Positions 7,710 through 17,082 of a stretch of 64,000 bases of DNA are shown here, in pieces. A model generated the notes under the pieces. That model searched no databases. It was not told the origin of the DNA and worked only from the letters and a program-made list of their open reading frames with translations. The DNA comes from Pseudomonas paraeruginosa PA7 (GTDB lineage Bacteria > Pseudomonadota > Gammaproteobacteria > Pseudomonadales > Pseudomonadaceae), in the NCBI RefSeq assembly GCF_000017205.1, contig NC_009656.1, forward strand, positions 5,758,501 through 5,822,500, given 5' to 3'. Numbering within the stretch: position 1 is the stretch's first letter; each line of letters starts with the position of its first letter. A program made the translations under genes and the position numbers.

Positions 7710-9779
7710 TCAACGCTTGCCGGCCGGCGCCTTGGCCGGCTGGCGCATGCGCTGCAGCAACGCGGTGCACTGGTTGTCGTCGCTCTTGCTCGGCGCCACC
7801 AACGCCAGCAGGCTGGCCGCCGGCCCCACCGCCACGCCGAGCGCGATCATTCCCGCGCCGCGTGCCACCAGCGGCCCGGCGTGGACCCCGGCGTCGGGCC
7901 TGGCGAAGGTGCCGCGCACGTAAAGCGGCGAGCGCAGCGAGAAGATCCGTAGGCCCTTGCTGTGCGGAGTGACATCGAGGTCGAGCTGCTCGTTGGCGAA
8001 ATTCACCGTGCCATCGACGTTGACCAGCGCGTTCTCGGTATCGAAGACGAACAGCCGGCTGTTCATCAGGCCCTTCTGCAGGCCGAAGTCGGCGGCAGCG
8101 CAGTTGATCTTCACCTCGTCGTCGCCGAACAGCCTGGTCACCAGGTAGTTGCCGACGTTGAGGCCGGCGATTTCGGTGAGGCCCTTGCTGATCGCGCCGT
8201 CGTTGATCAGCATCTTCAATTCGCCATCGGCGCCGCCGAGGATCTTCGCCACCGAGTTGCCGCTGCCGCTGAGACTGGCGTCGCCGTTCAGCTCGCCGAA
8301 GCTGGTCTGCATCGGCGCGAAGCCGGGGAACAGCTGTTTCAGCTTGAAGCCGCGCGCGCTCATCCTCACCCGGCTTTGCATCGGCTGCTTGCCGCCATCC
8401 AGGCGGATGTCCGACTCCAGCCTGCCGCCGGCCACGCCGAAGCGCAGCGGCTCCAGGCGCAGCAGGCCGTCGTTGAGCACCAGGTGGGTGTAGAGGTCGC
8501 TGATCGGCAGCTTGTCGCTGTGGACGATGCGCTTGCCGGTGAATTCCACGTCGGCGTCCATGTCGCGCCAGCGCTCGGTGCGGAACTCTTCCACCGGCAG
8601 CACCCTGTCGCCCGGCTGGCGGGCGGTCTGCCCGCGCTTCTGCTTCTCGGCATTGCTGTCGGCGCCGATCAGCGGGCCGAGGTCGGCGAAGCGCAGTTGC
8701 TCGGAGGTCAGCTTGCCGGACAGCTTCGGCCTCGGCTGGCGAGCGACGAAGGTCAGGCTGCCGTGCAGGTCGCTGGCGCCGACCTTGCCGTTGAAGTTCT
8801 CGTAGCGGAACAGCGCGCCGCCCTCCTCCTTGAGCCGCGCCAGCAGATGGCCGTCGGTGGAGTAGGCCGGGGTGTCCGGCAGGGTGATGCCGGTCAGCGG
8901 ATACAGGTTGGCCATGCTGGTGCCGGACAGTTTCAGGCGCAGGTCGAGGGCGCCGAGGTTGAGCGGATCGGTCAGGGTACCGACCACCGCGGCACGGGTG
9001 CTGCCGGCACTGACCTCGGCCTGTAGCGGGAAGGGCTTGCTCGCGTCCTGCAACGCCAGCATCCCGCCGACCTTGCCCGCGCCGGACAGCGCCTGGCCCT
9101 TGTAGGTGCCCTTGACCTTCCAGCCGAACACGTAGTCCTGGGCGTTCGCCGCATCGCCACGGGCCAGCGCCTTGCCGGCCAGCTGACCGAACGGCACCGG
9201 CTTGCCGAGCGGGTCGACCAGCACTTCCAGGCGGGTCTTCAATCGCTGGTCGTCGAGGCTGACGCTACCCTTGTCAAAGCCGATCTCACGGATGTCCAGT
9301 TGCCAGGCGGACGGCTCGTCGCTGTCGCTGGCGGGCAGGTCGAAATCCCAGTTGGCGCGGCCGTCGGCCAGACGCAGGAGGTCGGCGCGTGGCTGGGTCA
9401 GCTTGATCTGCGGAATGCGGATGGTCTGCCAGAGCAATGGCAGCGGCGCCAGGCGGAATTCGATGCGCTCCAGGCTGGCGAACTCGCTCGCCCTGGTCTT
9501 GCCCGCCGTCCAGTCCGGGTTGCCGAGGGTGATGTCCTCGGCGCTGAAGCGCGGCCAGGGAACCCAGGCGCGCCAGCCTTCCTCGCCCTCCTCGCGACGC
9601 CAGGCCACGGCCAGATTGCCGTTGATGGCGAACGGGCGGTTCAGCGCCGCCGAGACCTTTTCGTTGAGGGTGGGCTTGATCAGGTTCCAGTCGAAGGTGG
9701 CGATGAACACCACCAACGCCGCCAGCAGCAGGAGCAGGCTGGCGAGGGTCCAGGTCAGGATCTTTCGGCCGCGCGTCAT
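7710..9779 (-). CDS. AsmA-family envelope protein
   Basis: A 689-residue AsmA-like protein: a short cytoplasmic start (MTRGRK), one N-terminal membrane helix at about 7-28, then a large periplasmic region with the AsmA N-terminal motif (FDWNLIKPTLNEKVSAALNR) and the C-terminal AsmA_2 domain, including LFGDDEVKINCAAADF. The family contains bridge-like beta-groove proteins implicated in phospholipid transport and outer-membrane assembly. The ATG at 9779 is preceded by AAGGAG at proper spacing, so the in-frame TTG six bases upstream is rejected. Its stop is two bases from that of brlR, on the opposite strand. Confidence 0.9.
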   Translation of the reverse strand: MTRGRKILTWTLASLLLLLAALVVFIATFDWNLIKPTLNEKVSAALNRPFAINGNLAVAWRREEGEEGWRAWVPWPRFSAEDITLGNPDWTAGKTRASEFASLERIEFRLAPLPLLWQTIRIPQIKLTQPRADLLRLADGRANWDFDLPASDSDEPSAWQLDIREIGFDKGSVSLDDQRLKTRLEVLVDPLGKPVPFGQLAGKALARGDAANAQDYVFGWKVKGTYKGQALSGAGKVGGMLALQDASKPFPLQAEVSAGSTRAAVVGTLTDPLNLGALDLRLKLSGTSMANLYPLTGITLPDTPAYSTDGHLLARLKEEGGALFRYENFNGKVGASDLHGSLTFVARQPRPKLSGKLTSEQLRFADLGPLIGADSNAEKQKRGQTARQPGDRVLPVEEFRTERWRDMDADVEFTGKRIVHSDKLPISDLYTHLVLNDGLLRLEPLRFGVAGGRLESDIRLDGGKQPMQSRVRMSARGFKLKQLFPGFAPMQTSFGELNGDASLSGSGNSVAKILGGADGELKMLINDGAISKGLTEIAGLNVGNYLVTRLFGDDEVKINCAAADFGLQKGLMNSRLFVFDTENALVNVDGTVNFANEQLDLDVTPHSKGLRIFSLRSPLYVRGTFARPDAGVHAGPLVARGAGMIALGVAVGPAASLLALVAPSKSDDNQCTALLQRMRQPAKAPAGKR

Positions 9780-10076
9780 GCACAACTCCTTTTCGCCGCG
9801 TCGGTTGTCGGGCAGGCGCGGCAGCGCGCCTCGCTCAGCCCGTCAGTGTGCAGGCTGGCCCATGGACTCGCCAGCGCGAATGCGCCGGCCCGTTCCGTTA
9901 GGACCGGCGAAACGCCGGCATTGCTCCCCGACGCGCACATTTCAGGCAAAAGGCCAGTTCGGCGCAGGGACGATAAAACTTTTTCGACCGCGCGGGACTC
10001 ACACCCTAGGTAAGCAGAAAAAGCCGACCGCAGAGCCGGCCCTCTTTTCACCGGATCAGCCTCAAGGAGAAAACCG

Positions 10077-10610
10077 ATGACCATCGTTCAACTGACGGAC
10101 GTCCAGACCCTTCGCGACCGTGCCCGCAAGAACATCCAGGAAGGCGCGGTGACCGAAGGCTATTCGGCCGATCGCCAGACCGTCCTGCGCCTGCTCAACG
10201 AAGCGCTCGCCACCGAGCTGGTCTGCTTCCTGCGCTACAAGCGCCATTACTTCATGGCCACCGGCCTGAAGGCCAGCATCGCCGCCGCCGAGTTTCTCGA
10301 GCACGCCAACCAGGAAATGCAGCACGCCGACCAGTTGGCCGAGCGCATCATGCAGCTGGGCGGCGAGCCGGACTTCAATCCGCGCGGCCTGGAGGAGCGT
10401 TCCCACGCCGAATACGTGGAAGGCAAGACCCTGAAGGACATGGTCACCGAGAACCTGATCGCCGAGCGCATCGCCATCGACAGCTATCGCGAGATCATCA
10501 CCTACCTCGGCAACGACGATCCCACTACCCGGCGCATCTTCGAAGAAATCCTGGCCCAGGAAGAAGAGCACGCGGACGACATGGCCGACATCCTCGACGA
10601 CCTTGCCTGA
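10077..10610 (+). CDS. Bacterioferritin-like / Dps-like ferritin superfamily protein
   Basis: A 177-residue four-helix-bundle protein of the ferritin-like superfamily. Diiron-type ligands are visible in ELVCFLRYKRHYF (helix 1), ANQEMQHADQL (helix 2), AERIAIDSYREI (helix 3) and AQEEEHADDM (helix 4), the Glu/Glu-x2-His arrangement of bacterioferritin and of the Dps-like group. No heme-binding methionine context typical of Bfr stands out. It probably stores iron or detoxifies peroxide. The ATG at 10077 follows CAAGGAG, and a strong terminator follows. It is monocistronic, divergent from the AsmA-like gene. Confidence 0.88.
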   Translation: MTIVQLTDVQTLRDRARKNIQEGAVTEGYSADRQTVLRLLNEALATELVCFLRYKRHYFMATGLKASIAAAEFLEHANQEMQHADQLAERIMQLGGEPDFNPRGLEERSHAEYVEGKTLKDMVTENLIAERIAIDSYREIITYLGNDDPTTRRIFEEILAQEEEHADDMADILDDLA

Positions 10611-10635
10611 CAGCCCGTTCCAGGGCCCACCCGAG

Positions 10636-10665
10636 AGCCGACGCGCACCGCGTCGGCTTTCTTTT
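10636..10665 (+). terminator. Rho-independent terminator after the ferritin-like gene
   Basis: A perfect 10-base stem AGCCGACGCG/CGCGTCGGCT (10636-10645, 10649-10658) with loop CAC is followed by a T-rich run TTCTTTT. This is a canonical intrinsic terminator 25 bases past the stop. Confidence 0.9.
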
Positions 10666-10888
10666 GCGGCAAATAGATTCAATTAATAGATGAAATAGAG
10701 AAAAGCTTCAGCTGCATCGAGGCTCGCCTGAAAAATCGCAATATAGCCACGAAACCCTTATATAGAGCGGTTGGAACAACAATCATCGGGATCGATAGGC
10801 ATTATCATCGAGCTTCGTTTTCCAATCGATTTATCCGAACTGAAAATGACTCCAACGAAACGCACACCACCCACTTGGAGTCACCCCC

Positions 10889-11230
10889 ATGAAAGGTTCC
10901 CTGATCCTCGGCCTCACCCTCGCCGCCCTGACCACCAATGCCGCCTTCGCCGCCGACGGCGCCAGCCGCACCGTCGACCGCCTGCACCAGGACATGACCA
11001 GCGTCGAGCTGCGCATCGCTGGCAACGGCAGCGAGCGGACCATCGACCGCCTGCACAAGGACATGAGCCAGGCCGAAGCCCGCCTGGCCGACAACGGCAG
11101 CGAACAGACCATCGATCGCCTGCACAAGGACATGAGCCAGGCCGAAGCGCGCCTGGCCGACAACGGCAGCGAACGGACCGTCGACCGCCTGCATCGCAGC
11201 ATGAGCCGTTTCGACCTGCGCACCGCCTGA
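10889..11230 (+). CDS. Small exported protein of tandem 23-residue repeats
   Basis: A 113-residue protein: a signal peptide (MKGSLILGLTLAALTTNAAFA) is followed by four tandem units of 23 residues starting at G24 (nucleotides 10958, 11027, 11096 and 11165). The consensus is GSERTIDRLHKDMSQAEARL plus ADN. Units 2 and 3 are nearly identical at DNA level, the first and last are diverged, and the fourth stops two residues short. The pattern predicts repeated amphipathic helices. I do not know its function. The ATG follows GGAG; an intrinsic terminator lies 30 bases after the stop. Confidence 0.85.
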   Translation: MKGSLILGLTLAALTTNAAFAADGASRTVDRLHQDMTSVELRIAGNGSERTIDRLHKDMSQAEARLADNGSEQTIDRLHKDMSQAEARLADNGSERTVDRLHRSMSRFDLRTA

Positions 11231-11259
11231 TCGCCCGCGACGCCGCAAGGCGCGAGAAA

Positions 11260-11286
11260 AGCCCGGCTCGATGCCGGGCTTTCTTA
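11260..11286 (+). terminator. Rho-independent terminator after the repeat protein gene
   Basis: An 8-base stem AGCCCGGC/GCCGGGCT (11260-11267, 11273-11280) with loop TCGAT is followed by TTCTTA and preceded by an A-run, so it may serve both strands. It separates this gene from the convergent oxidoreductase gene. Confidence 0.85.
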
Positions 11287-11301
11287 TGGCCCGCTCCCCA
11301 C

Positions 11302-12069
11302 TCACACCCCGCTGAACCAGTTGTAGCCCTGGTCCTCCCAGTAGCCGCCGGGATTGCTGTTGCTGACGAAGATTTCCACCACGTGCTTGGCGTTCTTGAA
11401 GCCGAGCTTGGTGGGAATCCGCAGGCGCAGCGGGTAGCCGTTCTCCTCCGGCAGCGCCTGCCCGGACATCTCCAGCGCCAGCAGGGTCTGCGGATGCAGC
11501 GCGCTGGGCATGTCGAGGCTGGAGTAGTAGCGGTCGGCGCACTTGAAGCCGACGTACTTCGCCGAGGTGTCGGCGCCGACCAGCTCCAGGAAGGTGCGCA
11601 GCGGCACTCCGCTCCACTGGCCGATCGCGCTCCAGCCCTCGATGCAGATCAGTTGCGTGACCTGGCTGGCCTGCGGCAGCCGGCGCAGTCGTTCCAGGCT
11701 CCAGGGGCGCTTGTCGCGGACCCGCCCGGAAACCTGCAGGCGGTATTCCGGCAGGTCGATCTCCGGCACGTTGTAGGCCGGGTAGAACGCGTTGAAGGGG
11801 AACGGCGAGACCACCTGCGACGGATCGAAGGTCGGCGCCAGCCGCGTACGGCTGAACAGCCAGGCCTGGACCCGGTCGTTCCAGCGCGACATGGCCCAGA
11901 GTACCTTGTCGACCGAATCGCCGTCCTGCAGCCGGCACCCCGAGAGCATCGCCAGGGCGCCCAGGGACAGGCCACCGCGCAACAGCAGGCGGCGTTGCAG
12001 GTCGACCATTTGCCGCTCGCTGGACGGGTCGATCGCGATCCTCGCGTGCTTCTTCTCCGGCCCCTTCAT
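11302..12069 (-). CDS. Molybdopterin-dependent oxidoreductase (sulfite oxidase/MsrP-like), exported
   Basis: A 255-residue protein of the sulfite oxidase fold. The molybdenum-coordinating cysteine is C142 in LICIEGWSAIGQWSGVPL. The N-terminus has a twin-arginine pair (QRRLLLRGG, R26-R27), a hydrophobic stretch and then LSGC (C45), so it could be a Tat-exported lipoprotein. Its start at 12069 overlaps the cytochrome b561 stop by four bases (ATGA), which implies translational coupling. By analogy with MsrPQ, the neighbouring membrane cytochrome should feed or take its electrons. The substrate is unknown. Confidence 0.88.
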   Translation of the reverse strand: MKGPEKKHARIAIDPSSERQMVDLQRRLLLRGGLSLGALAMLSGCRLQDGDSVDKVLWAMSRWNDRVQAWLFSRTRLAPTFDPSQVVSPFPFNAFYPAYNVPEIDLPEYRLQVSGRVRDKRPWSLERLRRLPQASQVTQLICIEGWSAIGQWSGVPLRTFLELVGADTSAKYVGFKCADRYYSSLDMPSALHPQTLLALEMSGQALPEENGYPLRLRIPTKLGFKNAKHVVEIFVSNSNPGGYWEDQGYNWFSGV

Positions 12070-12680
12070 CCTTCGCTCCTCCGTCCGCGCCGCCACTCGC
12101 GGCCAATGATCATCGGCACCAGGGTGCGCGGCACCAGCAGCACCAGCAGCAGGTGCACGACGACGAACCCGACGACCCCGGCCATGGCCAGGAAATGCAC
12201 CCAGCGCGCCCCCTGGAAGCCACCGAACAACACGGTCAGCCCATGCAGCTGCACCGGTTTCCAGATCGCCAGCCCGGACAGCACCAGCAGCGCACCGAGC
12301 GCCAGGGCTAGCCAGTACAGCAGGCGCTGTACCGCGTTGTAGCGGCCCGGCTCATGGAGCAGGCGCAAGCCGACGGCAAGGCGCAGGTCGCGCCAGACGC
12401 CAGCCGCGCTCAAAGGCAGGAAGTCGCGACGAAAATGCCCGCTGGACAGTCCGTAGGCGAGGTAGCACAGGCCGTTGCCGAGCAGCAGCCACATGGCGGC
12501 GAAATGCCAGGCGATGGAACCGCCGAGCCAGCCGCCGAGGGTGGCCCAGGCGGGAAAACGGAAATCCAGCAGCGGCGAAGCGTTGTAGATGCCCCAGCCG
12601 CTGCCGATCAGGCAGGCCATGGCATAGGCATTGAGCCAGTGGCAGAGCCTCACCGGCCAGGCGTGCAACGCACGGTTCAT
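12066..12680 (-). CDS. Cytochrome b561-type membrane heme protein
   Basis: A 204-residue integral membrane protein with about four to five helices and conserved histidines for heme b (PVRLCHWLNAYAM at the start, WHFAAMW, then RWVHFLAM and VVHLLLVLLVP). It is of the Ni/Fe-hydrogenase/thiosulfate reductase cytochrome b type. It sits between the DUF5666-like gene and the molybdopterin enzyme in one operon and probably moves electrons between quinone and that enzyme. The ATG at 12680 follows GGGAG. Confidence 0.88.
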   Translation of the reverse strand: MNRALHAWPVRLCHWLNAYAMACLIGSGWGIYNASPLLDFRFPAWATLGGWLGGSIAWHFAAMWLLLGNGLCYLAYGLSSGHFRRDFLPLSAAGVWRDLRLAVGLRLLHEPGRYNAVQRLLYWLALALGALLVLSGLAIWKPVQLHGLTVLFGGFQGARWVHFLAMAGVVGFVVVHLLLVLLVPRTLVPMIIGREWRRGRRSEG

Positions 12681-12733
12681 GGTCTTTCTCCCAGGAAACC
12701 CGGCCGGGACGGACGCGCCGTCCCGGCGAAACC

Positions 12734-13357
12734 TCACATCGGCGGGGTCACGCCGTCCTTGCCGACCGAGATGGCCAGGGCGGTGAGGCTGCCGTCGGCG
12801 CCCTTCTGCGGGAACAGCACGACCTTGGCCCCAGGCTCGAGCAGGCTGCGCTCGCCCGGTTCGAGACTGACGATCGGTACGTCGTCCGGCACCACCACGG
12901 TCTTCTCGCCATCGCCGTATTTCACGGTCATGCGCCGGCCCTGGCTGACCACCAGGTTGCCGACCGTACCGTTGGTCATGGTCGAGGCGCTGCCATCGGC
13001 GTTCTCCCAGGGCCGGTGGCCTTCGCCGCTGCCACGCAGGCTGGGGGCGAACACGTGCACCTCGAGGGCCTTGAGGGTGCCGTCGGGCTGCGGCACGGCG
13101 GCGGTACCTATGAAGCTGCCGGGTTGGATGTCCTCCGGTTTCGCCAGCGACACGGCGCGGATCGCGGTCTTGTCGGTGAGTTTCACCGTCAGTTGCTGGC
13201 CGTTGCGCGCCTTCACTTGCAGGTGCTCGGCGGCAGCCTGCTGGATGGTGCCGCGCAGCGGCTGCGCCATGCCCGCCGGCGGTTGCGCGGCGAAGCTGGC
13301 GGCGCTGGCCAGGAGCAGGCCGAAGAGCAGCGCGGGGGAAGCCTTGAGTCGAAGCAT
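12734..13357 (-). CDS. Exported protein with DUF5666-like beta domains
   Basis: A 207-residue exported protein. The signal peptide is MLRLKASPALLFGLLLASAA followed by SFA. The body has repeated short beta-rich units of the DUF5666 kind (QPLRGTIQQ...LTVKLTDKTAIR, then GTVGNLVVSQGRRMTVKYGDGE). It is the first gene of the operon with cytochrome b561 and the molybdopterin oxidoreductase, 53 bases upstream, so it is probably a periplasmic partner of that system. The ATG at 13357 follows GAGG. It diverges from irlR, which may control it. Confidence 0.8.
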   Translation of the reverse strand: MLRLKASPALLFGLLLASAASFAAQPPAGMAQPLRGTIQQAAAEHLQVKARNGQQLTVKLTDKTAIRAVSLAKPEDIQPGSFIGTAAVPQPDGTLKALEVHVFAPSLRGSGEGHRPWENADGSASTMTNGTVGNLVVSQGRRMTVKYGDGEKTVVVPDDVPIVSLEPGERSLLEPGAKVVLFPQKGADGSLTALAISVGKDGVTPPM

Positions 13358-13496
13358 CGGTCGATCCTCGGTGGGGAATTGAGCCTCGATGGTCGCCCCG
13401 GCGGCGGTACCCGGAGATGACCTGCGCATGACAAAAATGTCACCGAATCCGCGCCGCGCGCTGGCTAGAATGGCGGCGAACGAAGGGGGACGAGAC

Positions 13497-14186
13497 ATGC
13501 GCATCCTGGTGGTCGAAGACGACGCGAAGACCGGCGAATACCTGAAGAAGGGCCTCGGCGAGTCGGGCTATGCGGTCGACTGGTCGCGGCACGGCGCCGA
13601 CGGCCTCTACCTGGCGCTGGAGAACCGCTACGACCTGGTGGTCCTCGACGTGATGCTGCCCGGCCTGGACGGCTGGCAGATCATGGAGGTGCTGCGCAAG
13701 AAGCACGACGTGCCGGTGCTCTTCCTCACCGCCCGCGACCAGTTGCAGGACCGCATCCGTGGCCTCGAGCTGGGTGCCGACGACTACCTGGTGAAACCCT
13801 TCTCCTTCACCGAACTGCTGCTGCGCATCCGCACCCTGCTGCGCCGCGGCGTGGTACGCGAGGCCGAGCAGGTGCAGCTCGCCGACCTGCACCTGGACGT
13901 GCTGCGGCGCAAGGTCAGCCGCCAGGGCCAGCTGATCGCCCTGACCAACAAGGAGTTCGCCCTCCTGCACCTGCTGATGCGCCGCGAGGGCGAGGTGCTG
14001 TCGCGCACCCTGATCGCCTCGGAGGTCTGGGACATGAATTTCGACAGCGATACCAACGTCGTCGACGTGGCGATCAAGCGCCTGCGCGCCAAGGTCGACA
14101 ATCCCTTCCCGAACAAGCTGATCCATACCGTGCGCGGCATCGGCTACGTCTGCGAGGAGCGCCCGTGCCCGCCCGCCGCTCCCTGA
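13497..14186 (+). CDS. irlR: OmpR-family response regulator IrlR
   Basis: A 229-residue response regulator of the OmpR/PhoB family. The receiver has the acidic pair D8-D9, phosphoacceptor D51 ([14 protein letters not shown]) and the conserved lysine in LVKPFSF; the C-terminal winged helix ends with [13 protein letters not shown] and [12 protein letters not shown]. It is close to CopR/IrlR-type regulators of metal responses. The gene overlaps its sensor kinase by 22 bases, and it is divergent from the operon with the molybdopterin oxidoreductase, its most likely target. The ATG at 13497 begins the conserved MRILVVEDD. Confidence 0.9.
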   Translation: MRILVVEDDAKTGEYLKKGLGESGYAVDWSRHGADGLYLALENRYDLVVLDVMLPGLDGWQIMEVLRKKHDVPVLFLTARDQLQDRIRGLELGADDYLVKPFSFTELLLRIRTLLRRGVVREAEQVQLADLHLDVLRRKVSRQGQLIALTNKEFALLHLLMRREGEVLSRTLIASEVWDMNFDSDTNVVDVAIKRLRAKVDNPFPNKLIHTVRGIGYVCEERPCPPAAP

Positions 14187-15556
14187 CCCTCTACGCGGCG
14201 CTGCTGTTCGCCGCGGTGGCGGCGCTGGTGGTCAGCGCGGTCGGCTTCTACCTGTACCGCTCGGTGGAAGAGGCGATGCTGCGCCGCAGCGACGTGATGG
14301 TCGCCGGCCGGGTCGAGCACTTCCGCAACCTGCTGCGCGACAACCTCACCCTGGCCGAGCTGAAGGCGCGCCCGCGGCTGTTCGAGAACATGCTCGGCAA
14401 CGAGCAGGACATCCTGCTCCTCGGCCAGCCCGGCGAGGCGCCGATCGTCGCGGTCAACCCGCGCCACGAACGCCTGCCATCGCTACGGCTGGTCGCCGCC
14501 GGCCAAGCGTTGAACCCGTCCGCCGTGCACGCCGCGCTGACCCACGACGGCATCCCGATGCGCGTGCTCGCCGCCGAGGTCCTGGTCGGCGGCCGCGAGC
14601 CGTTGCAGATCACCGCCGCGCACCTGCTGCTGGGCGAGACGCGGATGCTCGCCCAGTACCGCGAGCGGGTCATCGCCGCCGTGCTGCTGGCGTTCCTCGG
14701 CACCGCCCTGCTCGGCTGGCTGGTCCTGCGCCACGGCCTGCGCCCGCTGCGCACGCTGGCGGCGAAGGCGGCGGAGATCCATCCGACCAGCCTGGACACC
14801 CGCCTCGACGTCGCCGCCGCGCCCGCCGAGTTGCAGCAGGTGGCGCAGTCGTTCAACGCCATGCTCGAACGCCTCGACGACGGCTACCAGCGCCTGCAGC
14901 AGTTCTCCGCCGACCTCGCCCACGAGATCCGCACGCCCATCGGCTCGCTGCTGGGCCACGGCCAGGTGGCTCTGCGCCAGCCGCGCAGCAACGAGGAGTA
15001 CCAGGCGCTGATCGCCTCCAACCAGGAAGAGCTGGAGCGCATCTCGCGGATGGTCGAGAGCATCCTCTTCCTCGCCCGCGCCGACGACGTGCGGGCGGCG
15101 GTGCAACGCAGCCGCCTGGACCTGGGTGAAGAGCTGCGCCGCCAGGCGGAGTATTTCGAAGGGCTGGCCGAGGAGCGTGGGCTGAGCCTCGACGTCCGGG
15201 TCAACGGCCATTTGCGCGCCGACCCGCAACTGTTCCGCCGGGCGCTGAGCAACCTGCTGGCCAACGCGATCCGCTACGCCAGCGCCGACAGCCTGATCGA
15301 AGTGCGCGGCCTGCGCCGGCCGGGGGAATTCCTGCTGAGCGTGGAGAACGCTTGCGACATGCTGCCGGCCGAACCGCTGTCGCGCCTGTTCGACCGTTTC
15401 TACCGTGGCGACGCCGCGCGCAGCGACGCCCAGTCCAGCGGACTCGGCCTGGCCATCGTCCAGGCGATCATGCGCCTGCACGGCGGCCGCGCCGAAGCGA
15501 GCGCACCGGCGCCGGGACGCATCCGCTTCGACCTGGCGTTCCCGGCTCAGGACTGA
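14165..15556 (+). CDS. Heavy-metal-type sensor histidine kinase
   Basis: A 463-residue membrane histidine kinase. Two membrane helices (about 8-30 and 168-188) flank a periplasmic sensor of roughly 135 residues; then come a HAMP domain (to about 240), HisKA with phospho-acceptor H253 in [14 protein letters not shown], an N-box [10 protein letters not shown] and a G-box SGLGLAIV near 425. This is the CusS/IrlS layout for metal-sensing kinases. A GTG at 14165 with GAGGAG upstream starts the gene inside the end of irlR. The last ten bases overlap the convergent MFS gene. Confidence 0.92.
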   Translation: MPARRSLTLYAALLFAAVAALVVSAVGFYLYRSVEEAMLRRSDVMVAGRVEHFRNLLRDNLTLAELKARPRLFENMLGNEQDILLLGQPGEAPIVAVNPRHERLPSLRLVAAGQALNPSAVHAALTHDGIPMRVLAAEVLVGGREPLQITAAHLLLGETRMLAQYRERVIAAVLLAFLGTALLGWLVLRHGLRPLRTLAAKAAEIHPTSLDTRLDVAAAPAELQQVAQSFNAMLERLDDGYQRLQQFSADLAHEIRTPIGSLLGHGQVALRQPRSNEEYQALIASNQEELERISRMVESILFLARADDVRAAVQRSRLDLGEELRRQAEYFEGLAEERGLSLDVRVNGHLRADPQLFRRALSNLLANAIRYASADSLIEVRGLRRPGEFLLSVENACDMLPAEPLSRLFDRFYRGDAARSDAQSSGLGLAIVQAIMRLHGGRAEASAPAPGRIRFDLAFPAQD

Positions 15557-16863
15557 GCGGGCTTCTCGCCGGCGTCCGGCTCGCCGTCGGAGCGGCCGAT
15601 GTTCGCCGGTGCCTCCACCACCAGTTCCTCCGGCACCTCCTCGACGCGCGGGTCGAGGGTCGCGGCCATCGGGCTGACCGTGTCCGGCATCGCCACGTGC
15701 TGCAACGGCGCCTCGTCGACCCGGTGGACCCCGGTGACGCGCTTGGGCTGCACCCAGAACACCAGCACCACCGCGTAGCCGGACACCAGCATGTAGAACA
15801 GCCCAGGGCCGAAGTGGCGCATCAGCGCGCCGGCCACCAGCGGGCCGATGCAGGCGCCGACCCCGTAGGTGGTCAGCAGCATCGCCGACAGCGCGACCCG
15901 GCGCGGCTGCTCGACGTGGTCGTTGGCCAGCGCCACCGCCAGCGGATAGAGGGTGAACAGCAGCATGCCGGTGACGAAGCCGTTGGCCAGCAGCAGCCCG
16001 TACGGCAGTTCCACCAGGCCCCACATGGGAATCGAGGCCAGGCACAGCAGTACCGCGTTGCCGCGGATCAGCCAGCTGCGGTCGAGGCGGTCGGAAAGCC
16101 AGCCCAGCGGCCATTGCGCGCAGAAGCCGGCGACGATGCACATGCCGACGAAGAAACTCGATTGCGAGGCGTCCAGGCCGTTGCGGTTGGCGTAGACCGG
16201 CGCCAGGCCGTAGAAGGCGCCGACCATCAGGCCGGCGATGAAGATCGTGCCCAGCGCCTGCGGCACGCGCTGCCAGAAGAAACGCACTTCCAGCGGCGCG
16301 GCGACCAGCTTGGCCGGGTGCACGCGACGGGTCATGGCCAGCGGGATCAGGCACGAGGCGAAGCAGATGGCGACCAGCAGAAGCGGCTTGTAGTCGAGGG
16401 TCGGGCTCAGCGCCAGCAGGCCCTGGCCGAGCACCAGGCCGAGGTCGACGGCGACCATGTAGCCGGCGAACACCTTGCCGCGCTGGTGACTCTCGGCCTG
16501 CTCGTTGAGCCAGCTTTCGATCACCATGTACTGGTTCATCATCACCGCGCCGGTGATGAAGCGCAGCAGCAGCCAGACCTCCAGCTGGTCGACCAGGGCA
16601 TGCAACAGCACGGTCACGGTGGCGATCCCGGCGCAGGCCACGTAGGAGCGGATATGACCGAAGCTGGCGATCAGCTTGTGTCCGAATTTTCCACCGCAGA
16701 CCAGGCCGAAGTAGTAGGACGCCATCAGCCCGCCGACCCACAGGTCGCCTGCGCCTTCCTGGGTCAGGCGCAGGCCGATGTAGGTGGTGAACAGGCCGGA
16801 GCCGGCCAGCATGAGCAGGGTGGCGGTGTAGAGCGCGGGAAAGGTGACGAGCGGGCTGAACAT
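15547..16863 (-). CDS. MFS transporter, YcaD family
   Basis: A 438-residue major facilitator with about 12 membrane helices. The stretch ESWLNEQAESHQRGKVFAGY after helix 4 and the early GGKFGHKLIASFGHIR loop match the E. coli YcaD group. The C-terminal tail (about 60 residues after the last helix) is acidic and hydrophilic. The start at 16863 gives the conserved MFSPLVTFPALY; the longer open frame is arginine-rich and implausible. Substrate unknown. It stands alone and is convergent with the kinase gene. Confidence 0.87.
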   Translation of the reverse strand: MFSPLVTFPALYTATLLMLAGSGLFTTYIGLRLTQEGAGDLWVGGLMASYYFGLVCGGKFGHKLIASFGHIRSYVACAGIATVTVLLHALVDQLEVWLLLRFITGAVMMNQYMVIESWLNEQAESHQRGKVFAGYMVAVDLGLVLGQGLLALSPTLDYKPLLLVAICFASCLIPLAMTRRVHPAKLVAAPLEVRFFWQRVPQALGTIFIAGLMVGAFYGLAPVYANRNGLDASQSSFFVGMCIVAGFCAQWPLGWLSDRLDRSWLIRGNAVLLCLASIPMWGLVELPYGLLLANGFVTGMLLFTLYPLAVALANDHVEQPRRVALSAMLLTTYGVGACIGPLVAGALMRHFGPGLFYMLVSGYAVVLVFWVQPKRVTGVHRVDEAPLQHVAMPDTVSPMAATLDPRVEEVPEELVVEAPANIGRSDGEPDAGEKPAQS

Positions 16864-17082
16864 GACGGTTCCTGAACGGACGGGCCCCACGGCCGGCATC
16901 CGCCGAGCATTGATAGGTTCGGGAAGAATCGACGCTGCTGGCCGATCGCGGGCGCAGGCCGCCTTGCGTTCGGCGAGACTCCGACGCCGCGCGGCGGCGG
17001 CAAGCCACGTCGCGACGCACAGGGCGGCATTATCCCCGCTCCGGAGCGGCCCCGCCACGGGCGCCGTGGGCGTTCCGTCGGT

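Noticed and set aside
9780-9785. TTG start for the AsmA-like gene at 9785
   Set aside because: The AAGGAG site directly abuts it; the ATG at 9779 has correct spacing.
9902-9918. Inverted repeat CCGGCG-AAA-CGCCGG between the AsmA-like and ferritin-like genes
   Set aside because: It lies between divergent genes, so it is not a terminator for either, and it is too short to call an operator.
11027-11227. A CRISPR-like array in the 69-base repeats
   Set aside because: The repeats are contiguous, without spacers, and in frame within a secreted protein.
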